DNA from: Actinocrispum wychmicini
GTDB taxonomy: Bacteria; Actinomycetota; Actinomycetes; Mycobacteriales; Pseudonocardiaceae
NCBI RefSeq assembly: GCF_004345645.1
Contig: NZ_SLWS01000001.1
Location: 708,714-772,713 of the forward strand
Direction of reading: 5' to 3'
Length of the DNA stretch: 64,000 nt
Below are positions 6,960-15,131 of this stretch, in pieces. The notes under the pieces are model-generated. The model made no database searches and was not told the origin of the DNA. It saw nothing but the letters and a program-made list of their open reading frames with translations. Numbering within the stretch: the stretch's first letter is position 1; the number at the start of each line of letters is the position of its first letter. The position numbers were made by a program, and so were the translations under genes.

Positions 6960-9730
6960 TGGGTCTGGATCTATCGTTTCCCCGCCGACCGGTCGCCGAG
7001 CTGTGGCTCGGCGGCCAGTGGCGTACGATCACCACCGACGTTCGACAGTCGCCGGCGGTCACCATCACCCGCGGCCGCAAGGACGAGTCGGCGAAACCAT
7101 CCCCGTCCCTGTGTAAGTTCACCCTGGACGATGCGAGCCACAACTACAGCCCGCATGACCCCATGGGCGTCTACTACGGGCAGGAGTTCCTGAACGCGCC
7201 GTTCCGGCTCGCGTTGGAGGTCGGAGTCGACAACTTCGCCCGGACGACAGCGTCCGGGTGGGGAAGCAGCCCGCAGAACGGGGCGTGGACCACCACCACC
7301 GCGGGGACTGCCGGTACATCGGTGTCCAGCGGCGAGGGCAGACACTCGGTCACCACCACGCTGTCCTACGCGTTGACCACGTTGCAAACTATCACCGTCC
7401 GGGACGTCGAAGTCCGCACCACGGTGATCATCGATAGTGTGTCCTCGGTGACCGGTGGCTCCTTGGAGCCGGCCAACATCGCCTTGCGGATGTCCAACAG
7501 CGGCGCGGACTACTACCTGTGCCGCATGCTGGTCAATGCTTCCAACCAGGTTCAGCTGTCCATCATGGAACGGGACACCACGACCTTGGCTGGACCGGTG
7601 ACCCTTACTACTGCCTACAGTGGACAGCAATGGAGCGTGGCGGCGTCGATCGAGGCCAGCACGATCAGGTTCAAGGCATGGCCTACCAGCGGTACCGAGC
7701 CACAGTCCTGGACTGTGTCCACCGTCCAGGACGGGCCGTTCGGTGCCGGTTGGGTCGGCATCCGTTCGGGTGTCGGGTCCGGCAACACCACCACCAAACC
7801 CGTTGTGTTCCGATACGACCGGATGGAGATTCGGCTCCCTCGGTTCGCCGGCGAGGTGTCGAAATGGACCCCGGACCGCAAGCTCGGCGAGGCCGATCGG
7901 ACCATCGCCGTGGAAGCTTCCGGGCTGTCCCGGCGGCTGTCACAGTTCAAGAACCCCTTGCGCAGCAGCGCCTACCGATACATGACCGGCCCTGCCAAAC
8001 CATTCACGCCCGTCGAGTACTGGCCGCTGGATCTACCCAAGGACGCCACCGACCCCGGCGCCAACGCAGTGCCCGGCGGCGTTTCCGCATTCCTGCAGCA
8101 GTATCTGGACGCCAACAATCAGCCGGCGGGCGCGATGACGTGGGGCAGCGGTACCGGCCTGGTCGGCGTCGGTCGCACCGCCCAGGTCACCAACAACGGG
8201 TCATTGATCCTCCCGGTCACCCGGCAGGCCCTGATCGGCAACTCCTACACCGTGTCCTGGGTAATGCGACTCACCCAGGACTCCGGCGGCCGGATCATCT
8301 TCCACAACAACACACTCTCGAACGACGCCAGCATCACGTACTTCACCGACGGCAGCTACGAAGCGCGGATCGGGGCTGGGCCGTCCACTGTCATCTTCGC
8401 CGGACAACTCCCGTTGGCCGGCTATGACGACACCTGGCACACCTACAGCTTCAGCATGTACGCCGACAGCGGCCATATCGTGTGCTCGTTCTCCATCGAC
8501 GGAGTGTTCCCCTCTGGAGTCGCGGTCAGCCCCGCCACCTATACGCCCCTCAATATGATCGAATTCGAGGGCGGCGACATCCAGACCAGCGGGCCGGGCG
8601 CATTCGGCAACGTCGCCGTGTTCCCGCAGATCAACGCCAACAGCTTGATCTACGGCCTCCTCGATGACGCCTACCGCGGCCACTCGGGCGAGGCCCCGGC
8701 GAACCGGTTCGTGCGCATCGCGGCCGAGGAAGGCGTCGCGACAGACTCCTACGGCGACTACAACCCGCTGAGGCCCCTGACGCTGATGGGGCCACAGTCG
8801 GAGAAGACCCTGCTGGACCTGCTCGACGAATGCGTGACCGTTGACCGAGGTTCCCGCTACGAGCCGAAAAGCTCGGTCGCGGTCGCCCTGCGCACCGTGG
8901 GGTCCGCGCTCAACCAGACCCCGGCGGTGTCCCTGGACTACTCGGCCGGCTATGTCGGCGACCCGTTCCAACCCATCCTGGACGACCAGGGACGTCTCAA
9001 CGACGTCACCACGACACGCCCAGGTGGCGGCACGTACACCGTCGCCCGGACTGTTGGACCGAAGAACACCCACGATCCCGGCACCGTAGCGGGCGCTGTG
9101 GGCCGCTATGACGGGTCGTTCGAGGTGAACGTCGCCGCGGACGCGATGCTGCCCGAGCAGGCCGGCTGGCGGCTGAACAACGGCACTGTGAGCGCACCCC
9201 GCTACCCGGTCGTGGTCGTGGATCTCCGCGCGCCTTCAGTGACCCAAGCCGTCGCCGTCGGGGTGCTGGACACCGGCATCGACGACTTGATCGAGGTCAC
9301 CCATGCCACCAAGGCCGGCGTGTACTACCCCGCGCGCCTGCTCGTGCGCGGCTATACCGAGACGTTTGACACCGCGTTCCGGCACACCATCACGTTCACC
9401 GGTTCCCCGGCCGAACCGTACGACGTGTTCGTCCTGGGCGGTTCCGTGTTGGCCGGCCAGAGCGACAGCGGCAACCCGTCCACCTTGACCACAGGGGTCA
9501 ACACCACCGCTACCAGTCTCACCGTGGCCAGCACCGGATACCTGTGGAAGACCGGCGCCCAAACCACTCAGGCCAACCTGGACGGTGAACAGGTCACCAT
9601 CACCAACATCGCCGGCTCGGCCAGCCCGCAGACGTTCACCGTCACCCGAAGCGTCAACGGCGTGGTCAAACCCCACACGGCCGGAGCCCCGATCGAAGTC
9701 CTCAACCCGCGCCGACTGGCACCAGCCTAG
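6959..9730 (+). CDS. large phage tail protein with a lectin-like domain
   Basis: About 923 aa, starting at an ATG overlapping the tape measure stop (a GTG 3 bases upstream is possible). The N-terminal 120 residues (AELWLGGQWRTI, then the SLCKFTLDD strand) resemble distal-tail or baseplate hub proteins. Residues around 350-540 form a concanavalin/LamG-like sandwich (YWPLDLPKDATDPGANAV, SYTVSWVMRL, WHTYSFSM), a common host-binding module. The C-terminal section (RLLVRGYTETFD and VTITNIAG) is typical of actinophage tail proteins ending in a beta-sandwich. Probably forms the tail tip and contacts the host; receptor unknown. Confidence 0.85.
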   Translation: MGLDLSFPRRPVAELWLGGQWRTITTDVRQSPAVTITRGRKDESAKPSPSLCKFTLDDASHNYSPHDPMGVYYGQEFLNAPFRLALEVGVDNFARTTASGWGSSPQNGAWTTTTAGTAGTSVSSGEGRHSVTTTLSYALTTLQTITVRDVEVRTTVIIDSVSSVTGGSLEPANIALRMSNSGADYYLCRMLVNASNQVQLSIMERDTTTLAGPVTLTTAYSGQQWSVAASIEASTIRFKAWPTSGTEPQSWTVSTVQDGPFGAGWVGIRSGVGSGNTTTKPVVFRYDRMEIRLPRFAGEVSKWTPDRKLGEADRTIAVEASGLSRRLSQFKNPLRSSAYRYMTGPAKPFTPVEYWPLDLPKDATDPGANAVPGGVSAFLQQYLDANNQPAGAMTWGSGTGLVGVGRTAQVTNNGSLILPVTRQALIGNSYTVSWVMRLTQDSGGRIIFHNNTLSNDASITYFTDGSYEARIGAGPSTVIFAGQLPLAGYDDTWHTYSFSMYADSGHIVCSFSIDGVFPSGVAVSPATYTPLNMIEFEGGDIQTSGPGAFGNVAVFPQINANSLIYGLLDDAYRGHSGEAPANRFVRIAAEEGVATDSYGDYNPLRPLTLMGPQSEKTLLDLLDECVTVDRGSRYEPKSSVAVALRTVGSALNQTPAVSLDYSAGYVGDPFQPILDDQGRLNDVTTTRPGGGTYTVARTVGPKNTHDPGTVAGAVGRYDGSFEVNVAADAMLPEQAGWRLNNGTVSAPRYPVVVVDLRAPSVTQAVAVGVLDTGIDDLIEVTHATKAGVYYPARLLVRGYTETFDTAFRHTITFTGSPAEPYDVFVLGGSVLAGQSDSGNPSTLTTGVNTTATSLTVASTGYLWKTGAQTTQANLDGEQVTITNIAGSASPQTFTVTRSVNGVVKPHTAGAPIEVLNPRRLAPA

Positions 9731-9739
9731 GGAGTCGCC

Positions 9740-10225
9740 ATGACGTTCTTCGCTGGACAGTTCCCTACAGCGGCCGACCTGAACGCGGCAGTCGCTCTCG
9801 GGCAGTTGGAGATGACCGTAGCCATCACCTCCAACAGCTCAACGTGGAGTAGCGGAACGAAGGTCCTTGGCCCTGGTGGCACGTTCACTGCGGTTGTCGG
9901 TGCGAACTACGCGGTCACCTTGGACTGCGCGCTGGCCACCGGCGCAGGCGTGGCCAACCCCTCGTTCGTGGTCGCCCTGGTGTCCAAGGCCGGCGGCGCG
10001 GCCGTCGCCACCGACCCCGTGTTCGCCGCCAAACCGATCACTTGCGTGACCAGCTCCGCGTTCTACGCCTTCCACGTCGGCGGCCTGTTCACCGCCACAG
10101 CAAGCGGAATCTACGGCGTGGCCGCCGTCGGGTGGCTGCTCCTCGGCACCGGCTCCGGCTACATCAGCGGCGACGGCACCAACTCGATCGGCCGGCTGAA
10201 CATCTACCGAGTCACGAACCCGTGA
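9740..10225 (+). CDS. phage minor tail or tip protein
   Basis: A 161-aa protein, beta-rich with many Thr, Ser, Ala and Gly residues. The start MTFFAGQFPTAADLNA (tail fibre or base proteins often begin with a similar FxAGxxxTAADLN phrase) supports a virion part. It lies directly after the large tail protein and before the lysis genes, where small tip proteins are normally found. No enzymatic motif is seen. Confidence 0.72.
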   Translation: MTFFAGQFPTAADLNAAVALGQLEMTVAITSNSSTWSSGTKVLGPGGTFTAVVGANYAVTLDCALATGAGVANPSFVVALVSKAGGAAVATDPVFAAKPITCVTSSAFYAFHVGGLFTATASGIYGVAAVGWLLLGTGSGYISGDGTNSIGRLNIYRVTNP

Positions 10226-10234
10226 GGTGAACCA

Positions 10235-10471
10235 GTGGACATCCCACCCGGATCGGTCGTCATCACCCCCACCGAGCTATACGCGGAGGTAAAGGGCATC
10301 GGTACAGCAGTGGCCGAAATCAAGGGCGACGTCCAGGAACTCCGAAAAGCCTTGCCGGACCACGAATCCCGCATCCGCGCCCTGGAACGCCGGATGTGGT
10401 GGGCCACCGGCGTAGCCGCGACGTTCGCGGCCGGCATCACCGAACTCGTCCAGCTGCTTGGAAAAGGATGA
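10235..10471 (+). CDS. small membrane-anchored phage protein
   Basis: A 78-aa protein beginning at GTG 10235. It consists of a charged helix (IKGDVQELRKALPDHESRIRALERR) followed by one hydrophobic segment (MWWATGVAATFAAGITELVQLLG). This coiled coil plus C-terminal membrane helix is common just before lysins in actinophages and may act as a holin or lysis accessory. Function inferred from position. Confidence 0.65.
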   Translation: MDIPPGSVVITPTELYAEVKGIGTAVAEIKGDVQELRKALPDHESRIRALERRMWWATGVAATFAAGITELVQLLGKG

Positions 10472-10474
10472 ACC

Positions 10475-11293
10475 ATGGCGCGCACGATGTACGACTCGGT
10501 GAACTGGAAGGCAATCCCGGCCACCGCGGCCATAGTCGCTGGCTACCTCCCGCCGAGCCCGTACGCGTGGCCAGCCGAAGCCTGGGAGAGGTTCCCCGAC
10601 GCCGTGAAGGTGCGAATCGCCGTCCGGGCCTACACCGACGCCGGACACGTGCTCGACGTTGAGAAGGGTGATGCCACCCCGGACGAAGCTCCTGACTGGG
10701 TGACGATGCGTCGCGCGGCTGGCGCAGACCCCACCGTCTACTGCTCGGCTTCGCAGTGGCCCATAGTTCGGGCAGCGTTCGCCGCGGCTCGCGTAGCCGA
10801 GCCTCATTGGTGGCCCGCAAAGTACGACGGCGTGGCAGTGATCCCCGCCGGTGCGGTCGCCAAGCAGTACGCCAACCCGCCCGGCTCTGGCGGGCAATAC
10901 GACCTGTCCATCGTGGCCGATCACTGGCCGGGTGTTGATGAAGGAGAAGACATGGCCGCAGTAACCGAGGAAACCCAGTCATACAAAGACATGGTCGCCC
11001 GCGTTGGCGCGCTGGCACACGCACAGGAGCGCGCTGGTTCGGAAGCCATCTTGATGGTTACGCTCCTACTGGACGCGTGTTTCCGAATCGAAGCGCTGTT
11101 GAAGGGCACAGACCAGGAGGGCGGCCCCAGTAAGGGCACCGCGAACCAGTTGACGGTGTCCTTGGCCAACATCCAGACCAAGATCAGCACGCTGTCGGCC
11201 GGGCTCACGGCGGACCAGGTTCGCCAGATCTTCCGCGAGGAACTCGGCAAGCACATCCAGATCACCGGCGACATCAAGATCGGCGGTGCCTGA
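10475..11293 (+). CDS. endolysin candidate, GH25-like hydrolase domain
   Basis: A 272-aa protein starting 3 nt after the small membrane protein. Residues 1-150 look like a GH25-type barrel: MYDSVNWKAIP at the start, VKVRIAVRAYTDAG, then LDVEKGD, where the D-x-E pair fits the catalytic acids, TVYCSASQW, and a closing segment ending KQYANPPGSGGQYDLSIV. Residues 155-272 are helical, perhaps for oligomerisation or binding. Its stop overlaps the start of the holin-like gene. It would cut host peptidoglycan to release phage; the precise bond is not readable from sequence. Confidence 0.68.
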   Translation: MARTMYDSVNWKAIPATAAIVAGYLPPSPYAWPAEAWERFPDAVKVRIAVRAYTDAGHVLDVEKGDATPDEAPDWVTMRRAAGADPTVYCSASQWPIVRAAFAAARVAEPHWWPAKYDGVAVIPAGAVAKQYANPPGSGGQYDLSIVADHWPGVDEGEDMAAVTEETQSYKDMVARVGALAHAQERAGSEAILMVTLLLDACFRIEALLKGTDQEGGPSKGTANQLTVSLANIQTKISTLSAGLTADQVRQIFREELGKHIQITGDIKIGGA

Positions 11294-11553
11294 TGTCCGA
11301 TTGGCTGCGTTCCGTCGTCCGTACCGTCGTCCCGGCCGCCTGGGCGGCGCTCGTCGTGTGGCTCACGCATCTGGGCCTGCCCCCGGCCATCCTGGACGCC
11401 GTGTCCGGCCTCGGCGGACAAGTGACCGACCTCGTGGCCCTGGCCGTCGTGTACGCCGCGGTCCGGCGGGCCGAACCTCACGTGCCCCCGTGGCTGGCGC
11501 GCTTGCTGCTCGGCTCGGCCCAGCCGCCGACGTACGCACCGCCCGCCGGCTGA
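11293..11553 (+). CDS. holin-like small membrane protein
   Basis: An 86-aa protein whose ATG overlaps the lysin stop (TGATG). It has two hydrophobic segments (VVPAAWAALVVWLTHLGL and VTDLVALAVVYAAV) and a charged, Pro-rich tail, a class II holin-like form. Coupling to the lysin gene supports a role in forming the lysis pore. A strong terminator follows. Confidence 0.72.
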   Translation: MSDWLRSVVRTVVPAAWAALVVWLTHLGLPPAILDAVSGLGGQVTDLVALAVVYAAVRRAEPHVPPWLARLLLGSAQPPTYAPPAG

Positions 11554-11571
11554 CTGGCTCTCTCCACAGAC

Positions 11572-11612
11572 AGGCCCCCGCACCGCTTGCCGCGGTCGCG
11601 GGGGCCTTTCGC
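11572..11612. terminator. bidirectional terminator of the phage late operon
   Basis: Perfect 10-bp stem aggcccccgc / gcgggggcct (11572-11581 and 11598-11607) followed by tttc. It separates the rightward late genes from the leftward lipoprotein gene and can serve both. Confidence 0.85.
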
Positions 11613-11616
11613 GCGT

Positions 11617-12162
11617 CTACGCTTGGCCGACGAAGAAGACCTTCTCAGCACCGAAGCTCGGTTGGAACGCGAGCTGCAGCTCCCCCGGAGTTGCGTCAAC
11701 CGCGTATGACTCGGTGTATGTGAGTGTTTTGCCTGGTAGCACCGTGCCAGCCACGAAGGTGCCGGCCTTGCACGGTCCACCCGAGTCTCCCACCGAGTCG
11801 GCGGGGTGCCCGGCGAACTGGCGGTCGGAACCCATGCCGAGCATGCCCGCGTCGAACGCCTGCTTGGTGCCGTTGATGACGGTGATCGACACGATCACAC
11901 CACGCTTGACGCCAGGCGGGTAGGCGTTCTTGCTGGGTGTGCACGACTTGGGTTGCGCCACTTCGATCGCGAGCCCGTCCGGCCAGGTGTACCGCTTCCC
12001 CCAGGTAGCCGTAGCCGGCGAGGCCGGACTGCTCGTGCTCACAGTGGTCGGGCCAGCCGCAGCCTGAGAGCCGCTGGCGTCGGTCACGCTCCCGCCCTTG
12101 CTCGTGTTACTACAGCCTGCCAATACGACCAGGACGGCAACAATGACCACACGACCGATCAT
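11617..12162 (-). CDS. secreted lipoprotein, DUF4352-like
   Basis: A 181-aa protein with a lipoprotein signal (MIGRVVIVAVLVVLAGC; lipobox LAGC, Cys at 17), then a Ser/Thr/Gly-rich linker to about residue 50 and a beta-sandwich with strands such as KRGVIVSITVINGTKQAFDA and TLTYTESYAVD, as in DUF4352-type cell-surface proteins. It is a likely lysogenic-conversion gene: it lies inside the prophage but reads against the late operon. Ligand unknown. Confidence 0.78.
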   Translation of the reverse strand: MIGRVVIVAVLVVLAGCSNTSKGGSVTDASGSQAAAGPTTVSTSSPASPATATWGKRYTWPDGLAIEVAQPKSCTPSKNAYPPGVKRGVIVSITVINGTKQAFDAGMLGMGSDRQFAGHPADSVGDSGGPCKAGTFVAGTVLPGKTLTYTESYAVDATPGELQLAFQPSFGAEKVFFVGQA

Positions 12163-12282
12163 GCTCTCTCCCCATTGAGCGGCGATTTGTCGGTGTTGTC
12201 AGTGTGGATCTTGTGAGCGTTACTCGCAGTAGGTAACAGTCACTGACACGGGTGCCGGATGCGGTCACGGCTAGTTCTACTG

Positions 12283-13140
12283 TTACTGGTGCACTCGGTA
12301 CTGTGTCCACGCGCGGGCTGCGTTGGTGGCTGGCGTGTTCGCGAATCGACGTTCCCACAAGCGGAGCACGGACGCGGAGTAGGCGGTCAGGGCGTCAGGT
12401 GGAGCTGCCGCGAAGCTGTCGAACTGCAGAGCCCACTTCTCCGCGGCGCCGGCATCGTGGCCTTCAGCGATGAGCCGAATAACCAGGTACGCGGGGTCGA
12501 TCCAGGCGGCCCCAGTGCGCCACCACGCCCAGTCGATCACCCACGCGCGCTTGGCGACCAGGAAGTTCGCGGGGTTCAGGTCCGAGTGGACCAGACTGTC
12601 CCCGTCCATGTGGTCAGGCGCTCGGGAAGCCCATGCGACAAGCCGGTCGGCGTTCGCTACGGACCACGGATCGGTGTCGGCTGGCGGCGGGGACTCAAGC
12701 TCTGGTTTCAGGGCCCGTGCCCACTGGGCGGCCATCGGGCGGCCCGATGGCGCGGGCACCTGCCTGATCTCCTGTACCGCTTCGGCGACGGCGGGCAGGT
12801 CAGGCGACCCAGGGGACAGATTGGCGTGGTACCCGGAGACGTACTCGAACCCGAGCAGCAGCCAACCGTCCACATCGAGATGCCACAGCAGGCGCGGGGC
12901 GAGCCGTTCGGGAAGGACCGGGCTCACCGCGATTTCGTTGCGGTGCATCACCGCCAAGGACGAACCCGTCGTGACCCCCTTGCAGAACACGCGACCGGAG
13001 TCTGTGGACAGCGTCGCCGCCAACTCGGAGTTTCGGCCTCCGGCTGGTGACTCCGCCTCCCGCACGGTCCCGGTCCGGTGCTCCACGGCTCGCCGCACAC
13101 CGTCCGGCAAGTCGTGCCAGTCACGACGGGTCGTCATCAC
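12283..13140 (-). CDS. aminoglycoside phosphotransferase-family kinase
   Basis: A 285-aa protein of the APH/choline kinase fold. The Brenner motif LVHSDLNPANFLV (catalytic Asp and the metal-binding Asn) and the following VIDWAWWRTG, where the Asp replaces the DFG Asp, are present. The N-lobe is short, with a Lys in the VFCKGV strand. Preceded by aggaagtg. It is the last gene of the leftward cargo cassette. The substrate is not readable; members phosphorylate aminoglycosides, macrolides or small metabolites, so resistance is possible but unproven. Confidence 0.8.
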   Translation of the reverse strand: MMTTRRDWHDLPDGVRRAVEHRTGTVREAESPAGGRNSELAATLSTDSGRVFCKGVTTGSSLAVMHRNEIAVSPVLPERLAPRLLWHLDVDGWLLLGFEYVSGYHANLSPGSPDLPAVAEAVQEIRQVPAPSGRPMAAQWARALKPELESPPPADTDPWSVANADRLVAWASRAPDHMDGDSLVHSDLNPANFLVAKRAWVIDWAWWRTGAAWIDPAYLVIRLIAEGHDAGAAEKWALQFDSFAAAPPDALTAYSASVLRLWERRFANTPATNAARAWTQYRVHQ

Positions 13141-13159
13141 ACTTCCTGTTCTGGGGCTG

Positions 13160-13675
13160 TTACCCCGTTGCCGCCACCGTCAGGTGGCGCACCGCTGCAG
13201 CTAGGGGACCATCGTCGCCCTGGCCGCAGTTCGTGCATCCTGAGTGGCACTGGGAGCACCGGCCTGAAGCGGTCGCCCACAGTTCAGAGTCAACCTCGAA
13301 CCCGGCTTCCTCCAACGCTGCCACCGTAGGGGCCAGCGCGGCCACCGTGTCGGCATGGTCTGCGCGCGGCGGGGTGAATTCGTCCGGTACGTGGTGCAGG
13401 AACCGGCCGGCGACCCGCTCGCAGAACTCCGCGTAGTCGACGGTGTTCAGGATGAACTGGTGCCATCCCTTGTCGACTTCCTGGCTCGGGCGGAAGTGCC
13501 CGTCCGGGTTGTCGGCGCACACCTTCAGGAAGGCCACGGTCGCGTCAACGATCCGAACCGCCTTGTCGCCTGTCATCCCCGCATGTTCACTGATCAGTTG
13601 TCCACTCAGTCGACGGTGCAACTCACGCGACACAAGCGAATCGGGACCTGACTGGGCCTGGGCGAGTGATGTCAT
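13160..13675 (-). CDS. GRDP-like (glycine-rich-domain-containing-like) protein
   Basis: A 171-aa protein; the ATG at 13675 is chosen for the aggagg site just upstream. Residues 50-110 carry the phrase VDKGWHQFILNTVDYAEFCERVAGRFLHH, with conserved Trp-His and His-His pairs found in actinomycete homologues of the glycine-rich domain protein family. The C-terminus has CSQCHSGCTNCGQGDD, a Cys cluster that may bind metal. Such genes commonly sit beside kinase-like genes in actinomycete accessory loci. Function unknown. Confidence 0.72.
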   Translation of the reverse strand: MTSLAQAQSGPDSLVSRELHRRLSGQLISEHAGMTGDKAVRIVDATVAFLKVCADNPDGHFRPSQEVDKGWHQFILNTVDYAEFCERVAGRFLHHVPDEFTPPRADHADTVAALAPTVAALEEAGFEVDSELWATASGRCSQCHSGCTNCGQGDDGPLAAAVRHLTVAATG

Positions 13676-13709
13676 CTCTCCTCCTGTTCTCAGCGGAATC
13701 GTGCGAGCG

Positions 13710-13892
13710 TTACGCGCCAGGGGCCTGCAGAGCCCTGGCGTGCTCGTGTTCGAGTTCGTGCCGGGTGGCTTCTGCGGCAGTCGGGAACGGCGCGATCGAG
13801 CAGTAGTAACAACTCCTCGCGGTGCGTGTGAGCCAGTCGTCGCGGCTCTCATCGCGGCGTTGTTGGAGCCAGGGCCGAGCCCGGTGAACCAT
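13710..13892 (-). CDS. small protein with a C2H2-like motif
   Basis: A 60-aa protein whose ATG at 13892 overlaps the stop of the gene before it (TGATG). It is basic at the start (VHRARPWLQQRRDESRDDW) and carries CYYCSIAPFPTAAEATRHELEHEHA, a Cys-x2-Cys then His-x3-His pattern that could bind zinc. The overlap pattern, repeated through the cassette, is the main evidence that it is real. Confidence 0.6.
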   Translation of the reverse strand: MVHRARPWLQQRRDESRDDWLTRTARSCYYCSIAPFPTAAEATRHELEHEHARALQAPGA

Positions 13893-13981
13893 CAGATCCA
13901 GTGGTGGTTGCTTGGGCACCATGGCTCGTGTCCGTTGCCGGCGGCGCGGCCACAGAATGAGCAGTAGGTGGTCGTGAACAT
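13892..13981 (-). CDS. 29-aa Cys-rich microprotein
   Basis: A very short frame: FTTTYCSFCGRAAGNGHEP followed by a third Cys and NHHWI. The Cys-x2-Cys, third Cys and two His residues suggest a tiny zinc ribbon. The start lies 2 nt after the stop of the preceding gene and its stop overlaps the start of the next, so it fits as a member of the coupled operon. Confidence 0.5.
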   Translation of the reverse strand: MFTTTYCSFCGRAAGNGHEPWCPSNHHWI

Positions 13982-13983
13982 TG

Positions 13984-14196
13984 CTATCTCCAAGCCAGGT
14001 TGACGGGCATGGTGTCGCCGACGGCGATGAGGCAGTCGACGCAGAACGGGCACCCTCCGCGATACGGGTCCAGGGCACGGGGTGGCGCCGTGAACTTGCA
14101 GGCTGCCTCGACGTACGGCAGGGGCGTCCAGTCCTCCTCGACGTTGGAGGCGTGGGCCTGAGGGCTGTCGTCGCGGACCATCCATGCCCAGGGCAT
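13984..14196 (-). CDS. small protein with a CxxCxxC motif
   Basis: A 70-aa protein; ATG at 14196 overlaps the stop of the frameshifted gene upstream (TGATG). The sequence holds PWAWMVRDDSPQAH near the start and GGCPFCVDCLIAV towards the end, with a Cys-x2-Cys-x2-Cys cluster and an earlier Cys. No family recognised. A longer reading beginning at a TTG at 14247 is possible but loses the overlap. Confidence 0.6.
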   Translation of the reverse strand: MPWAWMVRDDSPQAHASNVEEDWTPLPYVEAACKFTAPPRALDPYRGGCPFCVDCLIAVGDTMPVNLAWR

Positions 14197-14542
14197 CAGG
14201 CCACGCTGCGGGCGGCTGTGCCCGCTCGGTAGACAGACTTGGCGCAAGCGTGGAGTTCGACGCCGGCCGACGCCACATCGGGGGCTGTGACGTCGACCGA
14301 CTGCTGGGCCAGGTCGTCACTGGGGAGGCGGTCACGACGCCGGGGGATGGAGTCGTCGGCCGCGGTGACGACCTGGTGCTTGAAGGCAGCATCCGGACGG
14401 ACCGCCGGCGGGTTGGGTGCGGGCGGGTGGGCTGGACGCGTTCGGTGATGCCAGTCTTGAGCAGGATCCAGTCGACGCCGAGGGCGACAACGATCAGCGT
14501 CACAGCGAAAAGAATGTAGAGCGGGCTGCCGAACCAGGACAT
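14196..14542 (-). pseudogene. small membrane protein gene with an apparent -1 frameshift
   Basis: The ATG at 14542 overlaps the previous stop and opens with a clear membrane helix (YILFAVTLIVVALGVDWILL, residues about 8-27). That frame then becomes Arg/Ser/Pro-rich and unlike a protein, while from about 14440 leftward the frame one base over reads sensibly (PDAAFKHQVVTAADD, QQSVDVTAPDVASAGVELHA) to a stop at 14196-14198 that overlaps the next gene's ATG. Both ends fit one gene, so a frame change must occur in the C-rich stretch near 14412-14440. It may be a mutation, a sequencing error or programmed slippage. Confidence 0.55.
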
Positions 14543-14724
14543 CACGAACCCCCGCTCTCTGCGGCGGCCGAGGTGAGTGCAGTCGCCATGCGTCGCGCCG
14601 TGTCTGGCGTGACCAACACCATGCGTGGCACCCAGACGGAGACCATCCCGGTGCCGGTGCCGCCGACGATGAGCAGAACTTCGCCGTTGCCGTCGGGGCT
14701 GTGGGTCACCCGCCACCGGGTCAT
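14542..14724 (-). CDS. hypothetical 60-aa protein, first gene of the cargo cassette
   Basis: A 60-aa protein starting at ATG 14724 behind gggagg. It is made of strands with a Gly-rich turn (VLLIVGGTGTGMVSVWVP) and an alanine-rich final helix (DTARRMATALTSAAAE). Its stop overlaps the start of the membrane protein gene. The upstream region carries a 20-bp palindrome about 60 bases from the start, a probable operator. Confidence 0.65.
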   Translation of the reverse strand: MTRWRVTHSPDGNGEVLLIVGGTGTGMVSVWVPRMVLVTPDTARRMATALTSAAAESGGS

Positions 14725-14784
14725 CGTCGCCTCCCGTGTCGTTGCTGTGCGCGAACAGCCTGCACTTGAGCGTGCGTAATCAAC

Positions 14785-14804
14785 AAGAATTTCGCGAAAT
14801 TCTT
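14785..14804. promoter_or_regulatory. 20-bp palindromic operator, site 1
   Basis: AAGAATTTCGCGAAATTCTT is a perfect palindrome in the 173-bp gap between the divergent genes at 14724 and 14898. A -10-like TATCTA (14804-14809) for the rightward genes touches its right edge, so a bound protein would block that promoter. Its inner 16 bases recur at 15574-15589, before the XRE gene, which is the natural candidate to bind. Confidence 0.78.
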
Positions 14805-14897
14805 ATCTAACTCCACTCGATTGGGGCAATCGCTGCCGGTGTGGCTCCGGGTTGGATCAAGTTCGTAGACGTTGGACGACAGAACGAGGAGACGATC

Positions 14898-15131
14898 ATG
14901 AAACTGACGTTCCTGGGCACCACCTCGGGTGGCGGCAACTGCCCGAACTTGTACGCGACGGACCGCGATACGTACGTCGTGCAGGGCGTCAAGATCACCG
15001 ACCCTGCAGCGCTGCAGACCCTCCGAGACCGTGGTCTGCCGGACCATGAGACCGTTGTTGAGATTCCCAAGCAGCTGTTGAAGTTCGCCAAACGTCGCCG
15101 CTGGTTCGGCAGGAAAGGCCGCCGTGGGTGA
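14898..15131 (+). CDS. small hypothetical protein of the DUF6879/XRE locus
   Basis: A 77-aa protein (ATG 14898, site aacgagga). It begins KLTFLGTTSGGGNCPNLYAT and continues DTYVVQGVKITDPAALQTL, a form repeatedly found in actinomycetes next to DUF6879 and XRE-DUF5753 genes. The C-terminus is strongly basic (FAKRRRWFGRKGRRG). Overlaps the next gene by 8 nt, hence one operon. Function unknown. Confidence 0.78.
   Translation: MKLTFLGTTSGGGNCPNLYATDRDTYVVQGVKITDPAALQTLRDRGLPDHETVVEIPKQLLKFAKRRRWFGRKGRRG

Noticed and set aside
13892..14716. A long leftward open frame of 274 codons across the microprotein cassette
   Set aside because: After its membrane helix the translation becomes Arg/Ser/Pro-rich, and other frames carry better sequence with overlapping starts and stops.
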